From the NCBI GenBank assembly GCA_002711965.1, contig PASM01000009.1, positions 20,415-33,994 on the forward strand: a stretch of 13,580 bases of DNA, read 5' to 3'. Shown here in pieces: positions 1 to 7,188 of this stretch; position 1 is the stretch's first letter, and the number at the start of each line of letters is the position of its first letter. The DNA comes from Chloroflexota bacterium. GTDB taxonomy: Bacteria > Chloroflexota > Dehalococcoidia > UBA1151 > TMED-70. A program made the translations under genes and the position numbers. The notes beneath the pieces were generated by a model. It did no database searches, was not told where the DNA came from, and was given only the letters and a program-made list of their open reading frames with translations.

Positions 1-77
1 CTTGACCTTATAAGATCAATAACACGTCTTACTTTGTATGCTGAATGCCCAACATTTTTATTATGAGAGATTGCCAT
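1..77 (-). CDS. rplV: 50S ribosomal protein L22, N-terminal fragment (runs off the window)
   Basis: The reading frame from 77 downward begins [20 protein letters not shown] and continues DLIRS to the window edge, giving 25 codons plus two bases. The stretch SAYKVRRVIDLIR matches the start of L22 (E. coli SSAQKVRLVADLIRG), a 23S rRNA-binding protein whose hairpin lines the peptide exit tunnel. The ATG shares its A with the rpsS stop codon (TAATG), so translation is probably coupled. An AAGGGG Shine-Dalgarno lies 6 bases upstream inside the last rpsS codons. Its place after rpsS is the standard S10-operon order. The rest of the protein is not in the window, so only identity and start can be judged. 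Confidence 0.9.
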   Translation of the reverse strand, partial: MAISHNKNVGHSAYKVRRVIDLIRS

Positions 78-340
78 TAATTGCCCCTTGCATGTCCTCT
101 GTAGGTTCGAGTTGGAGAAAATTCTCCAAGTCTATGGCCTACCATATTTTCACTTACAAAAACCGGCACAAATTTCCTTCCATCATGCACAGCAAATGTA
201 ACTCCAACCATTTCTGGCATTATCATAGATGACCTTGACCAAGTCTTTATAGGTTCTCTACTTCCAGATTCTTTTATTTTTTCAACTTTCTTCAAAAGCT
301 TAGGGTCAACATAAGGACCCTTTTTTATAGATCTTGACAT
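77..340 (-). CDS. rpsS: 30S ribosomal protein S19
   Basis: An 87-residue protein of normal family length. The N-terminal [18 protein letters not shown], the central [14 protein letters not shown] and the C-terminal [17 protein letters not shown] blocks are the S19 signature. S19 binds 16S rRNA in the 30S head together with S13 and contacts the A-site finger bridge. The ATG is one base after the rplB stop (TAATATG). The closest purine-rich element, AAGAAGG, is about 13 bases upstream inside rplB, which is longer than ideal, so re-initiation after rplB is likely. The stop overlaps the rplV start by one base. Nothing is missing compared with the family. Confidence 0.97.
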   Translation of the reverse strand: MSRSIKKGPYVDPKLLKKVEKIKESGSREPIKTWSRSSMIMPEMVGVTFAVHDGRKFVPVFVSENMVGHRLGEFSPTRTYRGHARGN

Positions 341-341
341 A

Positions 342-1169
342 TTATCTATCGTACCTTCTTCTTAAAACCATTTTATCTGTTTTTTTGTTTCTTCTAGTTC
401 TTTTTCCTAATGCAGGTTTACCCCATGGAGTTTTTGGATGTTTCATTCCTATTCCTGCTCTTCCTTCTCCACCACCATGCGGATGGGCATTAGGAGACAT
501 TGCTGAACCTCTAACAGAAGGTCTTCTTCCAAGTCTTCTTGATGTTCCAGCTCGTCCTAATTTTTTGTTTTTATTGTCAGGATTAGAAACTTGTCCAATA
601 GTGGCAGTACAATTACTTAATACTCTTCTCATTTCACCTGAAGGTAATCTCAATAAAGTATAACCTGATTCATGAGCCATAACTTGTGCTGAAGTTCCAG
701 CAGATTTTACCATTACCCCTCCTTTACCAGGAGAAAGCTCAATATTATGTACAATGGAACCTGTTTGAAGAGATCCCAATTTCTTTGTGTTACCTATTGT
801 ATTATCTGCATTTTCACCATTTTCTATGACATCTCCAAGCTTAGCATTGTTTGGAGTTAGAATATATTTTCTTGTACCATCCTCATATCTAATTAATGAA
901 ATTCTTGCTGATCTATTTGGATCATACTCTACGGATTCAATAACCGCTTTCCCAATTTTTGACCTCAAAAAGTCTAGCATTCTATATCTTCTTTTATGTC
1001 CTCCACCTCTATGACGAACAGTAATTCTTCCTTTATTATTTCTACCACCCTTTTTAGTTAAAGGAGCTAAAAGTGATTTATATGGAACATTGGTAGTTAA
1101 ATCTGAAAAATCATCAACTACAGCGTCTCTTCTTCCAGCAGTTGTAGGTTTTAATTTTTTTGTTGCCAT
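342..1169 (-). CDS. rplB: 50S ribosomal protein L2
   Basis: A 275-residue protein, the usual L2 length. It shows the N-terminal RNA-binding block with [13 protein letters not shown] at about 51-63, the central SH3-like domain, and the C-terminal block with HPHGGGEGR at 229-237. H229 corresponds to the conserved histidine of that motif near the peptidyl transferase centre. L2 is needed for 30S-50S association and for peptidyl transfer. The tail ([20 protein letters not shown]) resembles the long form seen in Gram-positives and Chloroflexota. The ATG is 3 bases after the rplW stop, with a GAGGGAG Shine-Dalgarno inside the end of rplW. Order rplW-rplB-rpsS is canonical. Confidence 0.98.
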   Translation of the reverse strand: MATKKLKPTTAGRRDAVVDDFSDLTTNVPYKSLLAPLTKKGGRNNKGRITVRHRGGGHKRRYRMLDFLRSKIGKAVIESVEYDPNRSARISLIRYEDGTRKYILTPNNAKLGDVIENGENADNTIGNTKKLGSLQTGSIVHNIELSPGKGGVMVKSAGTSAQVMAHESGYTLLRLPSGEMRRVLSNCTATIGQVSNPDNKNKKLGRAGTSRRLGRRPSVRGSAMSPNAHPHGGGEGRAGIGMKHPKTPWGKPALGKRTRRNKKTDKMVLRRRYDR

Positions 1170-1172
1170 TTT

Positions 1173-1457
1173 TTATGCTCCCTCATAAAGAGTTATAGAA
1201 TCACCAAGTTTAAGAGTAATCAATGCTTTTTTCCAAGCTGGTGTCAAAACTCTATTTCTTCCATAAGTCTTATTTTTTCCTTTTACTTTAATCACATTTA
1301 CACTCTCGACCTTTACATCAAAAACTTCTTCAATAGCATTCTTTATTTGAATCTTGTTTGAATTTTTGTGTACCTTAAATACATACTTGTTACTCTCTTG
1401 CAATAAGGAGCTTTTTTCAGTTATTATTGGTGAAATTAAAATTTCTTCGTTATGCAT
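1173..1457 (-). CDS. rplW: 50S ribosomal protein L23
   Basis: A 94-residue protein with the L23 hallmark ISPIITEKSS at about 8-17, followed by YVFKVHKNSNKIQIKNAIEEVF and a basic loop (KVKGKNKTYGR). L23 sits at the exit of the peptide tunnel and is the docking site for trigger factor and the signal recognition particle. The start overlaps the last 8 bases of rplD (1450-1457), and no clear Shine-Dalgarno precedes it: the upstream bases are mostly A. Translation is therefore probably coupled to rplD. Length and motifs are ordinary. Confidence 0.96.
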   Translation of the reverse strand: MHNEEILISPIITEKSSLLQESNKYVFKVHKNSNKIQIKNAIEEVFDVKVESVNVIKVKGKNKTYGRNRVLTPAWKKALITLKLGDSITLYEGA

Positions 1458-2214
1458 CTTTTTTTACAGTCTTTCTAGTAGCTTTTGCTGGAGCTTTTTT
1501 TGCTGGAGCTTTTTTTGCTGGAGCTTTTTTTGCTGGAGCTTTTTTTGCTGGAGCTTTCTTAGCTGGAGCTTTCTTTTTTTGAAAATCTGGATCTCCCCAA
1601 AGAGATTGGATTTTATCTATTGCATCAAGTTCAAAAATTATATTTTTAGGCTTTAGCAGTTGATAAACATTTAACAATCCAGCTTCTATAACTTCAGAAT
1701 TTTCAATGTTTTCACATGACTTCTTAAGGATTTTATTATTTTCATTAGTAACAAAAAGAATTGTTCCTTGAAGTTCTAGTGACTTGATACAATCAATTAC
1801 ATTTTTTGTAGAAGGGGTGTCAGATACTGGTGATTTTTCTATTATATTTACCTCTGAATCTTTAAGTTTTGCTGATAGCGCAATTTTCAGAGCTTTAGAT
1901 CTCATTTTTTTATTCAATGATTTTCTTATATCTTTCTGATGGGGACCATGAGCGACTCCTCCTCCAACCATAATTGGGGATCTCTTTGAGCCTACTCTTG
2001 CCCTTCCACTACCTTTTTGAGGTCTTAATTTTTGTCCTGCATAATTTACATGAGCTCTAGTCTTTGTACCTTTAGTCCATTGCCTCTGATTTGCTAAGTA
2101 CACGTGAATAGACTGATGCAATAAATCAGAGTTATAATCTTGTCCCCATACACTTGGGTCTAAATTCAAAGATTTTAACTTTTTGCCTAAATTATTTTTT
2201 ACTTCTATTTCCAA
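1450..2214 (-). CDS. rplD: 50S ribosomal protein L4 with a Lys/Ala/Pro repeat tail
   Basis: A 254-residue L4. The body (about 1-210) carries the family block LANQRQWTKGTKTRAHV followed by the tunnel-loop region GSGRARVGSKRSPIMVGGG and HGPHQKD. L4 binds 23S rRNA, its loop reaches the exit tunnel, and in some bacteria it represses its own S10 operon. Residues from about 214 to the end form a tail with six APA(KK)-type units, then ATRKTVKKDA; typical bacterial L4 has no such tail. The start codon is TTG at 2214-2212: the first in-frame ATG would be near residue 82, inside the conserved loop, so it cannot be the start. The 14-base gap to rplC contains AGGAAACGGGA. The stop overlaps rplW by 8 bases. 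Confidence 0.95.
   Translation of the reverse strand: MEIEVKNNLGKKLKSLNLDPSVWGQDYNSDLLHQSIHVYLANQRQWTKGTKTRAHVNYAGQKLRPQKGSGRARVGSKRSPIMVGGGVAHGPHQKDIRKSLNKKMRSKALKIALSAKLKDSEVNIIEKSPVSDTPSTKNVIDCIKSLELQGTILFVTNENNKILKKSCENIENSEVIEAGLLNVYQLLKPKNIIFELDAIDKIQSLWGDPDFQKKKAPAKKAPAKKAPAKKAPAKKAPAKKAPAKATRKTVKKDA
1487..1576. repeat. Six-copy 15-bp tandem repeat inside rplD
   Basis: The plus-strand unit GCTGGAGCTTTTTTT starts at 1487, 1502, 1517, 1532, 1547 and 1562, exactly 15 bp apart. The first four copies are identical over the unit and the last two differ by a T-to-C and similar third-position changes. On the coding (minus) strand it encodes the pentapeptide KKAPA, giving the L4 tail. The near-identity at DNA level, including silent positions, suggests recent expansion by slippage or unequal recombination. 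Because the unit is a multiple of three, copy changes keep frame; the A7 runs within it could also slip by single bases. Confidence 0.95.
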
Positions 2215-2228
2215 AATATTCCCGTTTC

Positions 2229-2849
2229 CTATTTCTGAATTTCTATTCTTAATGTTGAACCATTTGGGCCAGGGACTGGCCCCTTAATAACAAGTATATT
2301 GTTATCATTATCAATTTTAGCAACAGACAATCCTGTTACAGTCATTTTTTCATTACCATACCTTCCAGGCATTCTTGTTCCGGGCCAAACTCTTCCAGGG
2401 GATGAACCAGCACCAATAGAACCAACTGCTCTGTGTCTATCTGACTGACCGTGAGTTTTAGGGCCACCTTTAAATCCATACCTTCTAACTCCACCTGAAA
2501 AACCTCTACCTTTAGAAGTTCCTGTAACTTTTATTTTTGTATCTTCTTCAAAAATTTCTGTAGTAAACTTTTGACCTACTTCAATTTGATCAAAATCTTC
2601 TGCTCCAAATTCTTGAAGTATTGAAAACTGCCCACCTGATCTTTTTTGATGACCTGATTGAGGAGAGTTGATCTTCTTACTGTCAGAAAATCCTACTTGA
2701 ACAGAATCGTAACCATCCTTAGATTCAGTCTTAACTTGAGTTACAGTACAAGGCCCTGCTTGAACAAGTGTAACAGGCAAAGCTTTACCAGCATCATCAT
2801 ATATCAATGACATTCCAAGTTTTTTACCTATTATTCCATTTATTTTCAT
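2229..2849 (-). CDS. rplC: 50S ribosomal protein L3
   Basis: A 206-residue protein. The N-terminus IIGKKLGMSLIYDDAG and the central loop GRGFSGGVRRYGFKGGPKTHG followed by HRAVGSIGAGSSPGRVWPG are the L3 signature. L3 binds near the 3' end of 23S rRNA, starts 50S assembly, and its long loop approaches the peptidyl transferase centre. The position of the methylated glutamine of E. coli L3 (within SIGQNQTPG) reads SIGAGSSPG here, as in many bacteria outside the Gammaproteobacteria, so PrmB-type modification is not expected. The ATG lies 30 bases after rpsJ, with a weak AAAGAGAT ribosome site. The stop is TAG. Confidence 0.97.
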   Translation of the reverse strand: MKINGIIGKKLGMSLIYDDAGKALPVTLVQAGPCTVTQVKTESKDGYDSVQVGFSDSKKINSPQSGHQKRSGGQFSILQEFGAEDFDQIEVGQKFTTEIFEEDTKIKVTGTSKGRGFSGGVRRYGFKGGPKTHGQSDRHRAVGSIGAGSSPGRVWPGTRMPGRYGNEKMTVTGLSVAKIDNDNNILVIKGPVPGPNGSTLRIEIQK

Positions 2850-2879
2850 TTTTATCTCTTTATCTAATCTAATTCTCTA

Positions 2880-3191
2880 TTATAGTTTTATTGCTATATC
2901 CACACCAGATGGAACACTCAAGCTTGTTAGAGAATCAATAGTTTTTGATGACGGTTCCAATATATCTATGAGTCTTTTATGTGTTCTTAATTCAAAATAT
3001 TCTCTTGAATCTTTGTTTACATGAGGTGATCTAATTACAGTGAACATTCTTTTTGTAGTAGGCATTGGTACGGGGCCAGCAACTCTTGCTCCCGTTCTTT
3101 CTGCTGTTTCTAAAATTTGCTGAGCAGATACATCAAGAACTCTGTGATCAAAAGCTTTAAGTATTATTCTCATTTTTTGGGTTGGCGGCAT
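2880..3191 (-). CDS. rpsJ: 30S ribosomal protein S10 (NusE)
   Basis: A 103-residue S10, the usual length, with [14 protein letters not shown] near the N-terminus, [29 protein letters not shown] and the RTHKRLIDI block. S10 is part of the 30S head and, as NusE, bridges NusB and NusG in transcription antitermination. I use the ATG at 3191 rather than the one six codons later because it matches the family's N-terminal length and has a strong AAAGGAAAGG site upstream. That ATG overlaps the fusA stop by one base (TAATG), indicating tight coupling. Its place directly after fusA, with no tuf, joins the str and S10 operons. Confidence 0.97.
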   Translation of the reverse strand: MPPTQKMRIILKAFDHRVLDVSAQQILETAERTGARVAGPVPMPTTKRMFTVIRSPHVNKDSREYFELRTHKRLIDILEPSSKTIDSLTSLSVPSGVDIAIKL

Positions 3192-5272
3192 TAGCTTTCC
3201 TTTCCTTTAGTTCCTGATATTTCTGTAGCTATATGAGCAGGAACTTTTGCGTAATGATCTAGTTCCATTGAGAAACTAGCTCTACCTGTTGTCAATGATC
3301 TCAAAGTTGTAGCATACTGAAATGTTTCTCCCAATGGGACATAAGCTGTTACGTTCTGTGAGTTTGATTGTTGTTCCATACTTAATATTTGAGCTCTTCT
3401 AGAGTTTAAGTCTCCTAAACAGTCTCCTAAAAATTCTTCAGGAGTAACAATTACTATTTTCATAATTGGTTCTAATAAAGAAGGGGATCCGGTAGTCATA
3501 GCTGCTTTAAATGCCATTGAACCTGCAATCTTAAAGGCCATTTCAGAAGAGTCAACATCATGGTGTGATCCATCTGTTAGAACTGCCTTAACATCTACGA
3601 CAGGATATCCTGCAATTACGCCACTAGTAGCAGCTTCTCTAAATCCTGATTCGATTGGCTTGTAAAATTCGGTTGGCAAAGTAGCACCAGTAATTTCAGA
3701 TTCAAATTGAATTCCTGAGCCTGGTTCCAATGGCTCAAGCCTCAAAGTACAATCTCCATATTGCCCCTTACCACCAGATTGTCTTATAAATTTACCTTGT
3801 TTTTCAGAAGATTTCGTAACAGTTTCTCTGTAAGCAACTTTAGGAGCGCCTTGAATAGCGTCAACATCAAATTCTCTTTTAAGTCTTTCTACAATTACAT
3901 CTAGATGTAATTCTCCCATACCCGCTAGAACAGTTTGGCCAGATTCTTCATCAGTCCAAGTTTGAAGAGTTGGATCTTCTCCAGCAAGCCTTGCTAAAGA
4001 TTCACCCATTTTATCTTGATCAGATCTAGTCTTGGGCTCTACTGCTACTGAAAGTACAGGATCAGGGAAGTCTATAGACTCTAATAACAATGGATTTGAT
4101 TGATCACAAAGTGTATGCCCTGTAATAGCATCTTTTAATCCTATGGCAGCAACAATTTCTCCAGCTTTTGCTTCTTTAATTTCTTCTCTTGAATCAGCAT
4201 GCATTTTCATCAACCTACCAGCTCTTTCTCTAGATCTAGTAGATGAGTTATAAACATTTGCACCTGATTCTAATATTCCTGAATATATTCTTAAATATAC
4301 CAATCTTCCAACATGCTGATCAGTAACCACTTTAAAAACCAATGCGCTAAAAGGGTCAGATGAGTCTGGTTTTCTTTCTATTTCAACTGAACCATCAGAA
4401 ACATCAGTTCCTCTAATAGACGGAACATCAATTGGAGACGGAAGATAATCTATCACTGCATCCAATAGGGGATGAACTCCTCTATGCCTCAATGCAGAAC
4501 CGCATAGCACAGGGAAAATTTCTAAATTAATAACAGCTTTTCTTAATGCTTTTTTTAATTCTTCTACAGATAATTCTTGGTCATCAAAAAACTTGTCCAT
4601 TAAAGCTTCGTCAGTTTCAGCAATTTTTTCTATAAGTTCGTTTCTATATTTCTCAACTTCATCTTTATATTCATCAGGAATATCTGTTTCTTTATGTTGA
4701 ACAGCATCTTCTGATTCATATATAAAAGCTTTTCTTTCAATTAAATCAATCATACCCAAAAAAGAAGATTCAGCTCCCATAGGTATTTGAAGGGGAACAG
4801 CATTGGCTCCAAGTCTGTCATGAACAGTTTGAACAGCATTGTAAAAATCTGCTCCTAAACGATCCATTTTGTTTACAAATATCATTCTTGGGACTTTATA
4901 ATCATTAGCTTGTCTCCAAACAGTTTCAGATTGAGGTTGCACTCCAGAAACAGATTCCAAAACAACAACTCCTCCATCTAAAACTCTCAATGATCTTTGG
5001 ACTTCAGCCGTGAAATCTACGTGTCCAGGTGTGTCAATAATATTAACTTGGTGATTTCTCCAAGATGCATTTGTTGCAGCTGATCCTATAGTAATACCTC
5101 TTTCTCGTTCCAGAGACATAAAGTCCATTACAGTAGTTCCATCATCAATATCACCTATTTTATACGTTTCTCCAGTAAAATACAGAACTCTTTCAGTTAC
5201 TGTTGTTTTACCTGCATCAATATGCGCTATAAATCCAATATTTCTTGTTTTTGATAAATCTTGTTCTGCCAT
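3191..5272 (-). CDS. fusA: Elongation factor G
   Basis: A 693-residue translational GTPase that drives tRNA-mRNA translocation and, with RRF, ribosome recycling. All GTPase motifs are present: G1 AHIDAGKT (17-24), switch I RGITI (58-62), G3 DTPGH (80-84), G4 NKMD (134-137) and G5 GSA in [10 protein letters not shown]. Domains II-V follow, with domain IV beginning around [20 protein letters not shown]. Switch I reads [16 protein letters not shown], somewhat unlike the usual EGAATMDWMEQEQERG. I start at the ATG at 5272 (MAEQDLSK): it has an AGAAGGA site 6 bases upstream and leaves a 10-base gap to rpsG, whereas an upstream ATG at 5302 would overlap rpsG and add ten non-family residues. Confidence 0.97.
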   Translation of the reverse strand: MAEQDLSKTRNIGFIAHIDAGKTTVTERVLYFTGETYKIGDIDDGTTVMDFMSLERERGITIGSAATNASWRNHQVNIIDTPGHVDFTAEVQRSLRVLDGGVVVLESVSGVQPQSETVWRQANDYKVPRMIFVNKMDRLGADFYNAVQTVHDRLGANAVPLQIPMGAESSFLGMIDLIERKAFIYESEDAVQHKETDIPDEYKDEVEKYRNELIEKIAETDEALMDKFFDDQELSVEELKKALRKAVINLEIFPVLCGSALRHRGVHPLLDAVIDYLPSPIDVPSIRGTDVSDGSVEIERKPDSSDPFSALVFKVVTDQHVGRLVYLRIYSGILESGANVYNSSTRSRERAGRLMKMHADSREEIKEAKAGEIVAAIGLKDAITGHTLCDQSNPLLLESIDFPDPVLSVAVEPKTRSDQDKMGESLARLAGEDPTLQTWTDEESGQTVLAGMGELHLDVIVERLKREFDVDAIQGAPKVAYRETVTKSSEKQGKFIRQSGGKGQYGDCTLRLEPLEPGSGIQFESEITGATLPTEFYKPIESGFREAATSGVIAGYPVVDVKAVLTDGSHHDVDSSEMAFKIAGSMAFKAAMTTGSPSLLEPIMKIVIVTPEEFLGDCLGDLNSRRAQILSMEQQSNSQNVTAYVPLGETFQYATTLRSLTTGRASFSMELDHYAKVPAHIATEISGTKGKES

Positions 5273-5282
5273 AATTTTCCTT

Positions 5283-5753
5283 CTACCACCTGTAATGAGC
5301 AAAAGCCCTGTTTGCTTCAGCCATTCTATGAGAATCTTCTTTTTTCTTAATTGCGTTTCCAGTATTGTTTACAGCATTCAAGAATTCAGTGTAAAGAGAA
5401 TCTTCAATAGATTGTCCTTTATTTGATCTTGCTGCTTCTACAACCCATCTATGTGCAAGAGCTACTCTTCTTTTTGGCCTTATTTCCACAGGCACTTGAT
5501 ATGTAGCTCCACCCACTCTTCTTGGTTTTACCTCTAAAGTAGGCATAGTATTTTTCATTGCTTCATCGAATAATTCTATTCCAGGGCGCTTAATTTCTTT
5601 TTCTAATTTGTCAATCGCGTTATATACTGCTTTTCTTGCTACGGATTTCTTTCCGCCTATCATTAAGCGATTTATGAATTTTGATAAATCAGTACTTCCA
5701 TACTTTGGATCAGGATTGATTCTTCTTATAATTGCTTTTCTTCTTCGAGACAT
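5283..5753 (-). CDS. rpsG: 30S ribosomal protein S7
   Basis: A 156-residue S7, the standard length. It starts SRRRKAIIRR, has the beta-hairpin VGGATYQVPVEIRPKRR in the middle and the family ending NRAFAHYRW. S7 initiates assembly of the 30S head on the 3' domain of 16S rRNA and touches the E-site tRNA; in E. coli it represses the str operon by binding the rpsL-rpsG junction. Here that junction is only 19 bases, probably too short to hold the E. coli-type regulatory fold. An AAAGGT site lies 8 bases before the ATG. Confidence 0.98.
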   Translation of the reverse strand: MSRRRKAIIRRINPDPKYGSTDLSKFINRLMIGGKKSVARKAVYNAIDKLEKEIKRPGIELFDEAMKNTMPTLEVKPRRVGGATYQVPVEIRPKRRVALAHRWVVEAARSNKGQSIEDSLYTEFLNAVNNTGNAIKKKEDSHRMAEANRAFAHYRW

Positions 5754-5772
5754 GATTTACCTTTTTACCTTA

Positions 5773-6192
5773 TTAACCTTGATCCTTAATAGCTCCGTAT
5801 TTACTTCTTCCTCTTTTTCTTCCTTCTACACCGGAAGTATCAAGAGCTCCTCGTACAATATGGTATCTTACACCTGGAAGATCTCTAACTCTACCGCCTC
5901 TAATCAATACAACAGAGTGTTCCTGTAAATTATGACCTTCTCCAGGAATATATGCAGTTACTTCCATTCCGTTAGTAAGTTTAACTCTTGCTACTTTTCT
6001 TAATGCAGAGTTTGGTTTTTTTGGAGTCACGGTTCTTACTTGCAGACAAACGCCTCTTTTTTGAGGACTACCAAATTTATCATTAGTCATCTTTTTTGTT
6101 AAAGAATTAAATCTAAATCTTAGGGCAGGAGCTTTCGCTTTTTTCCTTCCAGTTGATCTTGGTTTCTTTATTAGTTGATTGACCGTAGGCAT
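5773..6192 (-). CDS. rpsL: 30S ribosomal protein S12, Arg at the Lys87 position
   Basis: A 139-residue S12, the decoding-centre protein that monitors codon-anticodon fit. It has the conserved loops [11 protein letters not shown] (57-66, with the Lys pair equal to E. coli K42/K43) and [14 protein letters not shown]. After PAL it carries about 15 extra residues ([16 protein letters not shown]), an insertion shared with Firmicutes and Chloroflexota and absent from E. coli. At residue 103 it has Arg (codon AGA at 5886-5884) where E. coli has Lys87, a change known to give streptomycin resistance in several bacteria. The start has an AAGGAA site 6 bases upstream. It is first in its operon, behind a good promoter. 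Confidence 0.98.
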   Translation of the reverse strand: MPTVNQLIKKPRSTGRKKAKAPALRFRFNSLTKKMTNDKFGSPQKRGVCLQVRTVTPKKPNSALRKVARVKLTNGMEVTAYIPGEGHNLQEHSVVLIRGGRVRDLPGVRYHIVRGALDTSGVEGRKRGRSKYGAIKDQG

Positions 6193-6228
6193 ATAATTTC
6201 CTTTTTATGCATTTATTGTTTACATTCC

Positions 6229-6252
6229 TTTAAATTAGACATTTAATTTAAA
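6229..6252. promoter_or_regulatory. AT-only inverted repeat in the rpsL leader
   Basis: TTTAAATTA (6229-6237) and TAATTTAAA (6244-6252) form a perfect 9-bp dyad around a 6-base spacer. It lies between the predicted rpsL start of transcription and its ribosome site. It could be a leader hairpin for feedback by a ribosomal protein or a protein-binding dyad, but with only A-T pairs in AT-rich DNA it may be chance. Confidence 0.35.
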
Positions 6253-6276
6253 AGCTAATTGATACCACAAACTACT

Positions 6277-6306
6277 AGTATACGAATTTTCTACATGAAA
6301 CGTCAA
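6277..6306 (-). promoter_or_regulatory. Predicted sigma70-type promoter for the rpsL operon
   Basis: On the minus strand, TTGACG (6306-6301) is followed after 18 bp by TATACT (6282-6277); each differs from consensus by one base. Transcription would begin near 6270, leaving a leader of about 77 bases before rpsL. It is the best promoter match seen in the intergenic region. Confidence 0.7.
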
Positions 6307-6369
6307 TGAAAAAAGGTTAAATTTGCAGGCAATTTTGAAAAAAAGTATTTTTCGGATCAAAAATTTCAG

Positions 6370-6375
6370 TATAAA
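6370..6375 (+). promoter_or_regulatory. Possible -10 element of the regulator-glnA transcript
   Basis: TATAAA lies 32 bases before the ATG at 6408 and is the best -10 match there. At a 17-bp distance the -35 position reads ATTTTT, which is poor; TTGAAA at 6335-6340 is a good -35 hexamer but has no -10 at normal spacing. A promoter needing an activator would look like this, but the evidence is thin. Confidence 0.35.
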
Positions 6376-6407
6376 ATCAAAATTATTAGAAATAAAAAAA
6401 ATATAAC

Positions 6408-7184
6408 ATGTACGAAAATATCAATTTATTTGGTTTCAATTTAAGATCAGAAGATTATTTGATCAAGATATTAATAGAATCATTCAAATCTATTAATATC
6501 TTATGCGTGGAAAATTTTGAAATAAATGATAAAAATCAAAAAATATCTCTAAAAATAAACAATAACAATCACCCATTAATTAATGGGAATAATACAAAAG
6601 ATGGTTTTTTTGAAATTGACTCTATACAAAATCCAAACAGCCTCAGTATAATAAACCTTCCTAGTTCATTTTCAGACAATTATTCCAAGCTGATTGATCT
6701 TAATTTTCCTAAAATTTTTAATTTTGAAGATCATAAAATTTTCGAAACATATTTTTTCAATAAAAAAGATCTTTCTAGCCAGATAATTACTATGCCTATT
6801 TCTGAGAAAGACTTAATAACAAGAATAAACATATGTTTCTACCAATCAAATGTACTAAATGAAAATATAAAAGAGGAAAAAGTTATCACGCAAGGCTTGT
6901 TACAGATTGATACTGAAAAATATCTAGTAACCCTCGAAGGTAAAAAAATAGATCTTACTTTTAAGGAATTGGAATTACTTAAAGTTTTATCTTCCAATCC
7001 TGGGAGAGTTTTTTCTAGAGAAAATTTACTAAAAAATATATGGGATTATGATTATTACGGAGGGACAAGAACAGTGGATGTTCATGTAAGAAGACTTAGA
7101 AGAAAAATTGAAGATCATAAATATAATTTCATAGAAACTATATGGAATGTTGGGTACAAATTCAATGAGCTAGAAATAGGATAA
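6408..7184 (+). CDS. GlnR-like OmpR-family orphan regulator with a pseudo-receiver domain
   Basis: A 258-residue two-domain protein. Residues about 163-252 are a clear OmpR/PhoB winged helix: DLTFKELELLKVLSSNPGRV, then YDYYGGTRTVDVHVRRLRRK as the recognition-helix region, and NVGYKF in the wing. The GGTRTVDVHVRRLR block closely resembles actinobacterial GlnR, the orphan regulator of glnA, amtB and gltBD. Residues 1-150 fit a receiver fold only loosely: the beta3 motif is IINLPSS, putting Asn83 where the phosphorylated Asp would be, and the usual Lys-Pro is Met129-Pro130. Phosphorylation control is thus unlikely. No histidine kinase is adjacent. It sits 4 bases before the glutamine synthetase gene. 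The ATG has no Shine-Dalgarno (preceded by A-rich AAAAATATAAC). The GlnR role is inferred from the DNA-binding domain and neighbours. Confidence 0.85.
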   Translation: MYENINLFGFNLRSEDYLIKILIESFKSINILCVENFEINDKNQKISLKINNNNHPLINGNNTKDGFFEIDSIQNPNSLSIINLPSSFSDNYSKLIDLNFPKIFNFEDHKIFETYFFNKKDLSSQIITMPISEKDLITRINICFYQSNVLNENIKEEKVITQGLLQIDTEKYLVTLEGKKIDLTFKELELLKVLSSNPGRVFSRENLLKNIWDYDYYGGTRTVDVHVRRLRRKIEDHKYNFIETIWNVGYKFNELEIG

Positions 7185-7188
7185 TAAA

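Larger units (their letters stand above)
6193..6407. other. Divergent intergenic region between the two operons
   Basis: This 215-bp stretch separates the ribosomal operon from the nitrogen operon. It holds the rpsL promoter and leader dyad on the left. On the right there is a TATAAA (6370-6375) that could be the -10 element for the regulator gene, without a convincing -35, and a dyad GAAAAA-N5-TTTTTC (6337-6353) upstream of it that could be an operator. No tRNA, small ORF or GC-rich terminator hairpin is visible. Confidence 0.6.

Noticed and set aside
334..663. Open frame antisense to rplB, and similar antisense frames at 787-1014, 5608-5928, 8801-9055, 9635-9913 and 10465-10680
   Set aside because: Each lies fully or almost fully opposite a conserved gene, has no ribosome site or recognisable domain, and is explained as a shadow of the real coding frame.
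1487..1576. Regularly spaced repeats resembling a short CRISPR array
   Set aside because: The 15-bp units are directly tandem with no spacers and keep the rplD frame, so this is a coding microsatellite-like repeat.
1354..1656. Plus-strand reading frame encoding a repetitive SFFCW-type, apparently membrane-like protein
   Set aside because: It is the antisense of the L4 KKAPA repeat and of rplW; its repetitiveness comes entirely from the tandem repeat in rplD.
5273..5302. Upstream ATG that would add ten residues (MLITGGRRKI) to EF-G
   Set aside because: It overlaps the end of rpsG, is not homologous to EF-G, and the ATG at 5272 has a good ribosome site and the family N-terminus.
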